A stretch of DNA of 25,041 nt from JAVKNF01 sp031537795 (lineage in GTDB: Bacteria; Pseudomonadota; Alphaproteobacteria; Rickettsiales; Deianiraeaceae), in contig JAVKNF010000036.1 in NCBI GenBank assembly GCA_031537795.1, forward strand, positions 1-25,041. The letters are read 5' to 3'. Positions 7,274-15,968 of this stretch are shown here, in pieces. Within the stretch, counting starts at the first letter, position 1. Every line of letters starts with the position of its first letter. The position numbers and the translations under genes are program-made. The notes beneath the pieces are model-generated. The model ran no database searches and was not told where the DNA came from. It saw only the letters and a list, made by a program, of their open reading frames with translations.

Positions 7274-8017
7274 ATGAAAAATGTTTTAATTATAGGAGCG
7301 AGAGGTGGAATTGGGTCTGCAATCACGAAAATATTTCAAGATGATAAAAATTTTAATTTATATATCACAGCTTCAAGCAAAGAAGGAGTAGATGATTTCA
7401 TTATTAAAAACTTAAAAACAGAAGATATAAATTCTAGAGTATTTGGCTTTAATTGTAATTTATTAAATTATGAAGAAGTTGAAAGTTTATTTTTAAAAGT
7501 TCTAGAAAAAGCTAAAAAAATTGATATTTTAATTTGCAATGCTGGTTTGAATAATGATAAACTAGCAATAAGAATGCAAAGAGAAGATTTTAATCAAGTT
7601 ATTCAAGCAAATTTAGTATCAAATTTCATTTTAAATAGAGAAGCTATAAAACATATGATAAAGAATAATTTCGGAAGAATTATAAATATTGCCTCAATAA
7701 TTGGAGAAACTGGGAACGCAGGGCAAGCTAATTACGCTGCTTCAAAAGCTGGGTTAATAGCTATGTCTAAAAGTCTTGCTATAGAATATGCAAATAGAAA
7801 TATTACAATAAATTGTGTTTCACCTGGTTTTATTGAAAGCGATATGACAAATAAAATACCAGAGCAAATTAAACAAACAATGCTGGATAAAATACCTATG
7901 AAAAAATACGGGCAACCACTTGATATAGCTAGCATAGTCTATTTTTTAGCTTCTGATAAATCTTCTTATATTACTGGGCAGAACTTTCATATCAACGGTG
8001 GAATGTTAATGAAATAG
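7274..8017 (+). CDS. fabG: 3-oxoacyl-[acyl-carrier-protein] reductase
   Basis: FabG reduces 3-oxoacyl-ACP with NADPH in type II fatty acid synthesis. The 247-residue product is a classical short-chain dehydrogenase: a dinucleotide-binding GxxxGxG at 8-14 (GARGGIG), CNAG at 88-91, and a catalytic Ser141, Tyr154 and Lys158 in SIIGETGNAGQANYAASKAG. NCVSPGFIESDMT and a terminal YITGQNFHINGGM follow, which is typical for FabG. The length is normal. It stands alone on the plus strand, divergent from hinT and convergent with the ygjP-like gene 20 bases away. Other SDRs are possible, but the GNxGQxNYxASKAG signature favours FabG strongly. Confidence 0.93.
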   Translation: MKNVLIIGARGGIGSAITKIFQDDKNFNLYITASSKEGVDDFIIKNLKTEDINSRVFGFNCNLLNYEEVESLFLKVLEKAKKIDILICNAGLNNDKLAIRMQREDFNQVIQANLVSNFILNREAIKHMIKNNFGRIINIASIIGETGNAGQANYAASKAGLIAMSKSLAIEYANRNITINCVSPGFIESDMTNKIPEQIKQTMLDKIPMKKYGQPLDIASIVYFLASDKSSYITGQNFHINGGMLMK

Positions 8018-8037
8018 AAATAGAAATTAGATAAAAA

Positions 8038-8793
8038 TTAAAAAACAAACAGATTTAACTCTTTTTTAATTTCTTTATAATTAGGAGTGAATTGTTTTTG
8101 TAATTCGTGGAATTTTCTTCCGTGGTTTTTGAATTTTAAATGACATAATTCGTGCATTACAACATAATCTATGCATTTTAAAGGAGTTTGTGCCAATTTT
8201 ATATTTAATATCATTGTTCCAAAATTTGACATAGAACCCCATCTTGCTTTCATTCTTCTCAATTTTAAATTTGGAAACTTATATTTATAATATTGTGAAA
8301 ATATTGTAAAATTTACCTCCAGTCTTTCTTTGAAAATAATAAAAGCTTCTTTTTTTAACCAGTCATTTAAAATTTTTTCACTTAAAGAATGTTCTTTTTT
8401 GTAAATTATAATAAAATCTTCTATCAATTCAACTTTATTTTTCTTTTGAATAATTACTTCCATCTTGTATTCTTTTCCTAAAAAATAAAATAATAAATTG
8501 TTTTCTTTTTTAAGGTTTGTTATAATAACTTGATTCTCTTTAAGGTATTTCATTTTTTTAAAAATCCAATCTTCTTTTAATAATAAAACTTCTTTAATCT
8601 TAAAATCTGTAATACCAAAAGGTACTCTAATTTTAACAATGCCATTTTTAAAAATCGAAATTCCAATTGTTTTTCTTTTTGAAAAAATAATTTCCATTTC
8701 TTGTTCTTTGTGAAATATTTTTTTAGTATTTTTAATTGGTTTTTTTGCTGCTTCCTGTTCAACAAAGAACAAATTTTTAAATAAAAATTTCAT
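8038..8793 (-). CDS. YgjP-like zinc metallopeptidase-domain protein (DUF45)
   Basis: The 251-residue product belongs to the YgjP/DUF45 (M48-like) family. The zinc site is visible as VMHELCHLKFKNHGRKFHE, with His214, Glu215 and His218, and a third ligand probably His224. Upstream, RRMKARWGSMSNFGTMILN is the conserved RWGS region of the family. Family members resemble SprT/WSS1 proteases, but the substrate is mostly unknown. The start codon overlaps the rnd stop by ATGA (8790-8793), so translation is coupled. It is the last gene of the atpD-to-ygjP minus-strand operon. Confidence 0.9.
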   Translation of the reverse strand: MKFLFKNLFFVEQEAAKKPIKNTKKIFHKEQEMEIIFSKRKTIGISIFKNGIVKIRVPFGITDFKIKEVLLLKEDWIFKKMKYLKENQVIITNLKKENNLLFYFLGKEYKMEVIIQKKNKVELIEDFIIIYKKEHSLSEKILNDWLKKEAFIIFKERLEVNFTIFSQYYKYKFPNLKLRRMKARWGSMSNFGTMILNIKLAQTPLKCIDYVVMHELCHLKFKNHGRKFHELQKQFTPNYKEIKKELNLFVF

Positions 8794-9566
8794 CTAATAA
8801 TTTCTTCAATTTCTTTTTTATATCTTTCAAAAGATCTTGAATTTTCATATTCTTCAATTCTACCAGAAACAATTGCTACAAGTATTTGGTTTGGGATTAT
8901 AAACTGCCTAGGTAAGTTCTTATAAAAAGCTTTCTTTTCTCTCCAATTCATTAATTTTTTTAATTTATCTATATTTTCTAGCGGTAATTTTAATTTATAA
9001 TATTTATTTTTATTCCAAAAATTATCTGGTGAGAACGCATATAAATTAACATCTGTAAGTTTTTTAGATTCTTCGAAAATTTGCTTCATTTCTTCTAAAG
9101 ATAAATTCAATTTAAAATAATTAAAAACCTCAATTAGATATTCAACGTCTTCTTTTGCGTATTTTATTTGCTCTTCCGAAAGAGGTCTCTTTAGCCAATT
9201 GCTTTTTTGTAAATCTTTATTTATTTCTATATTTAATATTTTTTTTAATAAAGTATTATAACCCATTTGTGAACTAGCTTCATTTTTAAATAAATATTTT
9301 GCCGCAATTTGAGTGTCAAAAATATTCTTTGGGATAATTTTAAAATACCAGTAAATTGCTTCCATGTCTTGAGAAGCTGAATGTATAATTTTAATAGCCG
9401 ATTCATTCTCAAGAAGTTCTTTTATTCGTTTTAATAGTTCGGAATTTTCATCTTTAAAGCAATCTGCAATAATAATTTTGTTATTTTCTTTAATTTGAAT
9501 TATTGATAAAATTGGAAGATATGTTCTTCTTCTTTCGAACTCTGTGTCAAAAGCTATTATTTTCAT
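8790..9566 (-). CDS. rnd: Ribonuclease D, short form
   Basis: RNase D is a 3'-5' exoribonuclease that trims tRNA precursors. The DEDDy catalytic residues are visible: Asp7 and Glu9 in AFDTEFER, Asp67 in HSASQDME, and Tyr136 and Asp140 in YAKEDVEYL. One HRDC-like segment follows (about 196-258, with MNWREKKAFYKNLPRQFIIP). At 258 residues it is much shorter than the roughly 375-residue E. coli enzyme, and the second HRDC domain is absent. The ATG overlaps the end of recN by 20 bases, and the stop overlaps the next gene by 4, so it is part of a coupled operon. Confidence 0.9.
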   Translation of the reverse strand: MKIIAFDTEFERRRTYLPILSIIQIKENNKIIIADCFKDENSELLKRIKELLENESAIKIIHSASQDMEAIYWYFKIIPKNIFDTQIAAKYLFKNEASSQMGYNTLLKKILNIEINKDLQKSNWLKRPLSEEQIKYAKEDVEYLIEVFNYFKLNLSLEEMKQIFEESKKLTDVNLYAFSPDNFWNKNKYYKLKLPLENIDKLKKLMNWREKKAFYKNLPRQFIIPNQILVAIVSGRIEEYENSRSFERYKKEIEEIIR

Positions 9567-11232
9567 ATATTCCAGACATCAATATTTCTGCGTTTTTTCT
9601 TGCTTCGTTTGTAATTTGCCCGCCTGACAACATATAACCTATAGCATCTATTCTTTCTTGATGATTTAATTTTCTTACTGTTGTTTTAGCTTCATTGTTT
9701 TCTATATTTTTAGTTATTAACATATGATATTTTCCAAAAGCTGCAACTTGAGGATTATGTGTGATTGAAATTACTTGTGTATTTTTTGAGAGATTTAACA
9801 TTTCTCTTGCGATTTTATGAGCGATATTTCCGCTAACACCTGTATCTATTTCGTCAAATATCATTGTTTCTAAATGAATATATTCAGATAATATGCTTTT
9901 CAAACAAAGCATAAATCTTGATAATTCTCCACCTGAAGCAATTTGATTTATTGCATTCTTCTTCATTCCTGGGTTGAGAGAAGCTAAAAATACAACTTTA
10001 TCTATACCAGTCTCTGATAAATCTTTCTCTTCAAACAAAACTTCAAATTCAGCATAAAGACCTAATGAGTTTAATTTTTCTTTGATCTTTTTTTCAAATA
10101 AAATAGCCGTTTCTTTTCTTTTGTCTGATATAATTTTTGCAATCTTCAAACATTCATCTTGCTCTTTATTTAGAGTATCTTGCAGGTTTTTTAAAATATA
10201 CTCTTCATTTGATATATTATTTAATTTATTTTCTGTTTCTCTTTGAAAATTTTCTATATTTTCAATTTCAATTCGATATTTCCTTGCGAAAGATTTTATA
10301 TCAGAAATTCTATCTTCTATTTCATCTAAATTGATATTTTCAAAAATTAATGAGTTTGAAATATCATCAAACTCATATAAAGCTTCTTTAATTTGAATTT
10401 CAGCATTTGATATCAATGTTGTTATTTCTTTTAATGATCTGTAAGAGTGATTTTCTTGAGGTATTTTTTCAATTATAAAATCGCAAAATTTAATAATCTC
10501 TTGTATCTTTTTATTATTTGATAATTCATAAAGATTATTTTGTATGATTTTTGCTTTAGAAGATATATAATGACTATTACTAGAAAGGTTTTTTTGTTCT
10601 ATTAATTTATTATATTCATCTTCTTTAAATGATAATTTTTCTAGGTCATCTAATATTATTTTTAAATATTCTATTTCATTTTTAGATTTGATGATTTCTT
10701 CTTCTTTTATTAAAAAATCTTTCCGTAATTTGTTAAAAATTTGAAATTTTTCTTTTAAATCTATCAATTCTTTTTTTGAATTTATAAATTCATCAAGCAT
10801 ATTGATATGATTTAAGTCGTTCAATAAATCCATTTGTTCAAATTGGCTATATATTTCAATAAGGTTTTTTGTTATTCTTGAAACAAAATCAACAGTCGTA
10901 TTTTGTTCATTTATGAAAATCCTGCTACCAGTTTTTGTGATAATTTTTTTTACAATTAATAGATTATTTTCATATGAAAAGCCAGATTCTTCTAGAATTA
11001 ATTTAATATTTTCTTTTTCAGAAATATCAAAAATTGCAACCACCACTGCTTTTTCTTGGTTTTGTCTTATTATATCTCCTTTTATTTTGCTTCCTGTTAT
11101 TATATCTATACAGTCCAAAATTATTGATTTCCCTGCCCCGCTTTCCCCTGTGAAAACCGTTAAACCTTTTTCAAAAACTAAAGATAATCTCTCTATTATT
11201 AAGAAATTTTCAACATGTAGCTCAACTAACAT
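9547..11232 (-). CDS. recN: DNA repair ATPase RecN
   Basis: RecN is an SMC-like ATPase that helps repair DNA double-strand breaks by recombination. The 561-residue product has the N-terminal Walker A, TGESGAGKS, at 28-36 within LTVFTGESGAGKSIILDCID. A long coiled-coil middle (about 155-360) is rich in Lys, Glu and Asn. The C-terminal half has the signature ASGGELSRFMLCL, the Walker B MIFDEIDTGVSG (Asp460, Glu461) and the histidine switch ITHNPQVAAF. Length is normal. It starts 6 bases after the stop of the Fe-S carrier gene and overlaps rnd by 20 bases. Retention of RecN shows that recombinational repair is kept. Confidence 0.96.
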   Translation of the reverse strand: MLVELHVENFLIIERLSLVFEKGLTVFTGESGAGKSIILDCIDIITGSKIKGDIIRQNQEKAVVVAIFDISEKENIKLILEESGFSYENNLLIVKKIITKTGSRIFINEQNTTVDFVSRITKNLIEIYSQFEQMDLLNDLNHINMLDEFINSKKELIDLKEKFQIFNKLRKDFLIKEEEIIKSKNEIEYLKIILDDLEKLSFKEDEYNKLIEQKNLSSNSHYISSKAKIIQNNLYELSNNKKIQEIIKFCDFIIEKIPQENHSYRSLKEITTLISNAEIQIKEALYEFDDISNSLIFENINLDEIEDRISDIKSFARKYRIEIENIENFQRETENKLNNISNEEYILKNLQDTLNKEQDECLKIAKIISDKRKETAILFEKKIKEKLNSLGLYAEFEVLFEEKDLSETGIDKVVFLASLNPGMKKNAINQIASGGELSRFMLCLKSILSEYIHLETMIFDEIDTGVSGNIAHKIAREMLNLSKNTQVISITHNPQVAAFGKYHMLITKNIENNEAKTTVRKLNHQERIDAIGYMLSGGQITNEARKNAEILMSGIYENNSF

Positions 11233-11238
11233 ATATTA

Positions 11239-11649
11239 TTAACCTGCTCCACTACAGCTAAAAGAACTTCCACAACTGCAACCACTTTCTACATTTGGGT
11301 TGTTTATTTTAAAACTCGAACCTTCTAAAGCTTCTTCATACTCTAAAGAGCCATTTTTTAAATATTCCATAGAATAATCGTCAATTACTAAAATGTTTCG
11401 CTCTTTTTCTTTAAAAATTATATCATTTTCAGATATATAATCGTCAAGAATTATATGATATTTCAAACCAGCGCAACCTCCTGCTTCAACCATAATTCTT
11501 AAAAAAGGGTTTTCTAAAGATTTTTCTCTTTCACAAAGTTCAATAATCTTATTTTTCGCATTTTCTGTAATTGAAAAGTCTTTATTAGTTAAATTATTTC
11601 CCTCAAAATTATTTCTATCTAAAGGTTTAGAGGTGCTATTACAGCTCAT
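11239..11649 (-). CDS. A-type iron-sulfur carrier protein (IscA/ErpA-like)
   Basis: A-type carriers bind and deliver Fe-S clusters to apoproteins. The core (about 26-131) starts FSITENAKNKI and carries Cys59 in VEAGGCAGLKY and the pair Cys124 and Cys126 in ESGCSCGSSF, the three usual cluster ligands. There are about 25 extra N-terminal residues including Cys3, and a C-terminal extension with Cys132 (SCSGAG). No later Met could be used, so the extension is in the frame. The start lies 3 bases after the atpD stop and the gene ends 6 bases before recN: a tightly coupled operon. Whether it is ErpA or IscA cannot be told from sequence alone. Confidence 0.9.
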   Translation of the reverse strand: MSCNSTSKPLDRNNFEGNNLTNKDFSITENAKNKIIELCEREKSLENPFLRIMVEAGGCAGLKYHIILDDYISENDIIFKEKERNILVIDDYSMEYLKNGSLEYEEALEGSSFKINNPNVESGCSCGSSFSCSGAG

Positions 11650-11652
11650 AAT

Positions 11653-13116
11653 TTATTTCTTATTATTTTTTTCTTCATCTTGAATTTTCTGTTTTTCAAA
11701 TGCTTCTTCAATTGCTCCAATCATATAAAAATTAGCTTCATCAATGTTATCACATTCACCTTTACATATTAAATCAAATCCATTTATTGTATCTTCTAAA
11801 CTTACTAATTTACCTGTCATACTTGTAAAGACTTCAGCAGTTGTAAATGGTTGAGACAAGAAACGTTGGATTTTTCTTGCTCTATTTACAATGAGTTTAT
11901 CATCTTCTGATAATTCATCCATTCCTAAAATTGCAATCATATCTTGTAAAGATTTATATTTTTGAAGTATTTCTTGTACTTTTCTTGCCGTATTATAATG
12001 TTTTTCTCCTAAAATATCAGGAGATAATATTCTAGAAGTTGAATCTAGAGGGTCTACAGCTGGATATATACCAGTTTCTGCAATTTTTCTAGACAGAACT
12101 ATAGTTGCGTCAAGATGTGAGAATACAGTCGAGGCTGCAGGGTCTGTAATGTCATCAGCTGGCACATAAATTGCTTGAATTGCTGTAATTGAACCGTCTT
12201 TTGTGGAAGTTATTCTCTCTTGTAAAGCGGAAAGTTCTGAAGAAAGAGTTGATTGATAACCTACAGCAGAAGGAATTCTACCTAAAATCGCAGAAATTTC
12301 AGCCCCAGCTTGAATAAATCTAAATAAATTATCCACAAAAAATAAAACATTTTGTTTTTTAACATCTCTAAAATATTCTGCAACTGTCAAACCAGATAAT
12401 GCAACTCTTGCACGAGCACCCGGAGATTCATTCATTTGCCCGTAAATTAGAGCAACTTTTGAATTTTCTAAATTTTTAGGATCTATAATACCAGATTGTA
12501 TCATTTCATGGTATAAATCATTCCCTTCTCTTGTTCTTTCGCCTACTCCAGCAAAAACAGACTTACCGCCCAAACCTTTTGCTACATTGTTAATTAACTC
12601 TGTAATTAAAACGGTTTTACCTACACCGGCTCCGCCAAATAAACCAATTTTACCTCCTTTTAAAAAAGGAGCGAGCAAGTCTAAAACTTTAATACCAGTT
12701 GGAAGAATTGAAAAATGAGTATCTTGCTCCGAAAGCTTCGGAGCTAAAGCGTGTATAGGTCTTTTTTCACAATTTTTATCTACAGGCTTTTTATCAAGAG
12801 GTTCTCCGCAAACATCTAGAATTCTACCTAAAACAACATCCCCAACTGGCATCATAATCGGGGAACCTGTATCTTCAACTTCTAAACCTTTTGTTAAGTT
12901 TTCAGTTCCTTTCATTGATATACATCTTACTGTTTTATCTCCAAAATGCTGTATAACTTCTAAAATTACTTTCTCTGTTTCACCTTTTTTGTTCTTTGGG
13001 TTGCAAATTAAAGCATTAGATATAGGTGGAATAAAGCCATCTTCAAAAAAAACATCAACAACTGAAGATGTTATTTTTTCGATTACACCAATTGCTTTAT
13101 TCATTTCAATATTCAT
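11653..13116 (-). CDS. atpD: F1 ATP synthase subunit beta
   Basis: AtpD is the catalytic subunit of F1Fo ATP synthase. The 487-residue sequence has the P-loop GGAGVGKT, the catalytic-loop region GVGERTREGNDLY, the Walker B FFVDNLFRF, and IPSAVGYQSTLSSELSALQE (family GYQPTL). It also has AVDPLDSTSR and DELSEDD, the DELSEED motif with the last Glu replaced by Asp. ATG at 13116 is taken as start; a second ATG four codons later is possible. Unusually, neither atpG (upstream) nor atpC (downstream) adjoins it. The 304 bases upstream have no gene, and an Fe-S carrier gene follows after 3 bases. It is probably the first gene of a five-gene operon. Confidence 0.97.
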   Translation of the reverse strand: MNIEMNKAIGVIEKITSSVVDVFFEDGFIPPISNALICNPKNKKGETEKVILEVIQHFGDKTVRCISMKGTENLTKGLEVEDTGSPIMMPVGDVVLGRILDVCGEPLDKKPVDKNCEKRPIHALAPKLSEQDTHFSILPTGIKVLDLLAPFLKGGKIGLFGGAGVGKTVLITELINNVAKGLGGKSVFAGVGERTREGNDLYHEMIQSGIIDPKNLENSKVALIYGQMNESPGARARVALSGLTVAEYFRDVKKQNVLFFVDNLFRFIQAGAEISAILGRIPSAVGYQSTLSSELSALQERITSTKDGSITAIQAIYVPADDITDPAASTVFSHLDATIVLSRKIAETGIYPAVDPLDSTSRILSPDILGEKHYNTARKVQEILQKYKSLQDMIAILGMDELSEDDKLIVNRARKIQRFLSQPFTTAEVFTSMTGKLVSLEDTINGFDLICKGECDNIDEANFYMIGAIEEAFEKQKIQDEEKNNKK

Positions 13117-13420
13117 ATTTTGTTAAAAAATATTGATTAACAATAAATAATTTTCAAGTTTTTTAAATTTAGGAATTTATAGAAAGATTTTGAACTAAAA
13201 AAACATTATTAAATTCTTATTTTTAAAAGAGAAATAATAAGAAAATTATTAAATTCTTATTTTTAAAAGAGGAATAATAAGAAAATTATTAAAATTCATG
13301 GTTGTTATTTTATTCCGGCCAATTTGAACTTAAATAAATCTATTATTCCTGTATGTATGATATATCTAAATAAATTAAATGTCAAGAAATTCAATTATAA
13401 GTTGTAATATGAAAGATTAT
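13117..13420. other. Intergenic region between mnmG and atpD
   Basis: No coding sequence was seen in these 304 bases. They hold the end of the mnmG transcription unit, a 40-bp tandem repeat (13205-13290) and the presumed upstream region of the atpD operon. I could not choose a single convincing promoter. Confidence 0.6.
13205..13290. repeat. 40-bp tandem repeat, two copies plus a 6-bp third
   Basis: Two copies, 13205-13244 and 13245-13284, differ at one position (a versus g in AGAGAAAT/AGAGGAAT), and a third copy begins ATTATT at 13285. Each unit contains an imperfect inverted repeat: AATTCTTATT pairs with AATAAGAAAATT-like sequence across the unit. The region can therefore form two successive hairpins between mnmG and atpD. 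Confidence 0.85.
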
Positions 13421-15265
13421 TTATGTTTTCAGTAATTTAATTAAAGTATTTATAGCAACTGGTGTTAGACCGGGTATTCTTGATGCGTGAGCTATATCTT
13501 TAGGTTTTATTTTTTCTAATTTTTCTATAATTTCCGTTGAAAAACTTTTAATTGATTTAAAATCAAAATTATTTGGAATTTTTAATTCTTGTTGTTTTCT
13601 CATCAGTTCAATTTCTTCGTTTTGTCTTAAAATATATGTTTTATATTTTGCATTATTCTCAATTGTAAATTCGATATCTTTATTGTAATTTTCTATCTTA
13701 AAGATATTTTTAATTTGCTCTAAACTTAAGCCTTTTTCTATTAAATCAAAGCCATTTCTTTTAATTCCATCTTGATTAATTTCTATATTAAAAAATTCTT
13801 TTAATTTATGAGGAGTTATAAAGTTCTCATTCAATTTTAACAATAATTCATTATATTTTCCTTGTTTTTCTTTAAAGAATTTTATTCTTTCTCTTGAAAT
13901 TAAATTAAATCTCTCTCCTAATTTCGTTAACCTTATATCCGCATTGTCCGATCTACAAGTTATTCTATATTCGGACCTAGAAGTAAAAAGCCTGTAAGGT
14001 TCAAAATCTACACCATTTGTTACTAAATCATCTATCATTACACCTATATAGCCGTCCCCTCTATTTAAAATAAATTCTTTTTTTATGTTTAAAGATTTCA
14101 AAGCTGCATTAACGCCCGCAATTAAACCCAATCCTGCCGCCTCTTCATAACCTGTAGTCCCTATTATTTGTCCAGCTAAAAATAAATTATTTATTTTTTT
14201 AACTTCCAAAGTGTGAATAAGTTCTCTTGGGTCAATAAAATCATATTCTATAGCATAACCAAATTGCTCTATTTTAGAGTTTTCTAAGCCTTTTATAGAC
14301 TTTAAAAATCTCTCCTGAAGTTCTTCAGACATAGAAGTGGAAAGCCCGTTTGGGTATATTAAATCACTATTTAAGCCTTCTGGTTCTAGGAAAATTTGAT
14401 GTCTATCTTTATCTCCAAATCTTCTAATTTTATCTTCAATTGAGGGGCAATATCGTGGACCTTTGAATTTTATTTCACCGTTTACAGTTGGAATTTGATA
14501 AAAGTTATCTTTTATAATTTTATGTGTCTCTGTATTTGTATAAGTCATAAAACAAGGTATTTGCTCTACTTTTATTGTATCATTCATATATGACATCGGC
14601 CTCATTTTTATGTCGCTATTTTGTATTTCAAGCCCTTCAAAGTTAATTGAATGTTTATTAATTCTTGCCGGTGTTCCAGTTTTCAATCTAGACATATCTA
14701 ACCTTAAATTTTTAATACAATCAGACAAACTATATGAGCCATTTTCGTTAATTCTGCCTGCATTTATTCTTTTTTTACCTAAAATTATTTGCCCTCCTAG
14801 AAATGTACCAGTTGTTATAATTAAAGATCTAGCTTTATATTCTTCGTTTTTGCCTTTAATTGTAAAACCTAAATTATTTTCTAATATTTTAAAATTTTCA
14901 ATATGATCATACAAGATTGTTAAGTTTATGTAATTTTCAAGTATTTCTTTTATTGCTTTTTTGTAAAGAAGTCTATCTATTTGATGTCTTGGCCCCCAAA
15001 CTGCAGCTCCTTTACTTTGGTTTAAATTTTTTCTATTAATCGAAGATAAATCACAAGCTTTGCCCATAATTCCGTCTAGAGCATCTATTTCTTTTACAAC
15101 AATACCTTTTCCAACTCCTCCAATTGAAGGGTTGCAAGATAAAGTGCCTAAATTTTCAATATGATTTGTTAAAATTAAAGTTTTTGCTCCAATTCTAGCA
15201 GAAGCTGTTCCAGCTTCTATTCCAGCGTGCCCTGCACCTATTACAATTACATCAAAAAACTGCAT
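13421..15265 (-). CDS. mnmG: tRNA uridine-5-carboxymethylaminomethyl modification enzyme, FAD subunit
   Basis: MnmG (GidA) with MnmE modifies U34 of tRNAs reading NNA/NNG codons, using FAD and methylenetetrahydrofolate. From ATG at 15265 the product has 614 residues, close to family length. It has the FAD-binding IVIGAGHAGIEAG (8-20), NLGTLSCNPSIGGVGKG with a conserved Cys, LKTGTPARI, GPRYCPSIEDKI with the second conserved Cys, GLSTSMSEELQ, and LAGQIIGTTGYEEAAGLGL. The C-terminus has SRIPGLTPVAI. A TTG 14 codons upstream (15307) would add an unlikely Asn-rich leader, so ATG is preferred. The common partner rsmG is not beside it. It is divergent from kdsD. Confidence 0.95.
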   Translation of the reverse strand: MQFFDVIVIGAGHAGIEAGTASARIGAKTLILTNHIENLGTLSCNPSIGGVGKGIVVKEIDALDGIMGKACDLSSINRKNLNQSKGAAVWGPRHQIDRLLYKKAIKEILENYINLTILYDHIENFKILENNLGFTIKGKNEEYKARSLIITTGTFLGGQIILGKKRINAGRINENGSYSLSDCIKNLRLDMSRLKTGTPARINKHSINFEGLEIQNSDIKMRPMSYMNDTIKVEQIPCFMTYTNTETHKIIKDNFYQIPTVNGEIKFKGPRYCPSIEDKIRRFGDKDRHQIFLEPEGLNSDLIYPNGLSTSMSEELQERFLKSIKGLENSKIEQFGYAIEYDFIDPRELIHTLEVKKINNLFLAGQIIGTTGYEEAAGLGLIAGVNAALKSLNIKKEFILNRGDGYIGVMIDDLVTNGVDFEPYRLFTSRSEYRITCRSDNADIRLTKLGERFNLISRERIKFFKEKQGKYNELLLKLNENFITPHKLKEFFNIEINQDGIKRNGFDLIEKGLSLEQIKNIFKIENYNKDIEFTIENNAKYKTYILRQNEEIELMRKQQELKIPNNFDFKSIKSFSTEIIEKLEKIKPKDIAHASRIPGLTPVAINTLIKLLKT

Positions 15266-15333
15266 TTGAAAATTAATTAAATTTACTTGTTGATTTTTAA
15301 TTATCAAATTCTATTTAATAAAAACTTAAATAT

Positions 15334-15912
15334 ATGTTAGACTTTGTGAAAAGTATTTTAAATAAACAAGCAGAAGCATTAGTAAATCAAAGCCAAAAAT
15401 TAGATGAAAGCTTTATAAAGGCATTAACAATTCTACAAAATACAAAAGGTAAAATTATAATTTCAGGAATTGGAAAAAGTGGAATTATTGCTAAAAAAAT
15501 TTCAACAACTTTATCATCTTTGAGTTCACCAAGCATTTTCCTTTGTCCTTTTAATGCTTTGCACGGCGATATTGGTTTAATTCAAGAACAAGATTGTTTG
15601 ATTTTAATTTCAAATTCAGGTGTTGAAACAAAAGAGTTCTCATATATAATAGATTTTTGCAAAAATCTAAAAATTAAAATAATATCAATTACAAAAAATG
15701 AAAATTCTTTTGTAGCTGAAAAGTCAGATATTTACTTGAAACTTGAATATAAATCAGAAGAAATATTAAATATAAAACCACCTTATATTTCAACAGTCTT
15801 AAGTTTAGCAATTGGAGACGCTCTTGCAATTTCATTATTTAAAATAAAAAATCTAACTCAAAAAGATTATTTAAAAAATCACCCAGCTGGAGAGATTGGA
15901 AAAGGAGTTTAA
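15334..15912 (+). CDS. Minimal SIS-domain isomerase, KdsD-like, without CBS domains
   Basis: The product resembles arabinose-5-phosphate isomerase (KdsD/KpsF), which makes D-arabinose 5-phosphate for Kdo in lipopolysaccharide. The SIS domain has SGIGKSGIIAKKIS (Lys48), ALHGDIGL, ISNSGVETKE (93-101) and GDALAISL, ending KNHPAGEIGKG with His183. The usual EACPLGLAPTSST segment reads EEILNIKPPYIST. At 192 residues it lacks the two CBS domains of the roughly 330-residue enzyme, and no CBS remnant is seen in the 52 bases to the next gene. Short forms are known in some bacteria, so it may work. Another SIS sugar isomerase is possible. It is divergent from mnmG and convergent with murE. Confidence 0.8.
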   Translation: MLDFVKSILNKQAEALVNQSQKLDESFIKALTILQNTKGKIIISGIGKSGIIAKKISTTLSSLSSPSIFLCPFNALHGDIGLIQEQDCLILISNSGVETKEFSYIIDFCKNLKIKIISITKNENSFVAEKSDIYLKLEYKSEEILNIKPPYISTVLSLAIGDALAISLFKIKNLTQKDYLKNHPAGEIGKGV

Positions 15913-15936
15913 ATTAAAAGAACAATAAATATTGAA

Positions 15937-15968
15937 TTAAAAGAACTCATTTAATAATTTTCTTTTAA
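15937..15968. terminator. Weak hairpin between convergent kdsD and murE
   Basis: TTAAAAGAA (15937-15945) and TTCTTTTAA (15960-15968) form a 9-bp inverted repeat with a 14-base loop, overlapping the murE stop codon. The same TTAAAAGAA also occurs at 15914-15922. The symmetric A/T-rich stem could end transcripts from both sides, but the repeat is low-complexity. Confidence 0.3.

Noticed and set aside
10913..11242. 109-codon plus-strand frame antisense to the recN start
   Set aside because: The minus strand carries the RecN Walker A here, so the plus frame is a shadow.
13205..13290. CRISPR array
   Set aside because: The copies are contiguous with no spacers, and no cas genes are present; it is a simple tandem repeat.
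14610..14906. 98-codon plus-strand frame inside mnmG
   Set aside because: It lies wholly antisense to conserved MnmG motifs; a shadow frame.
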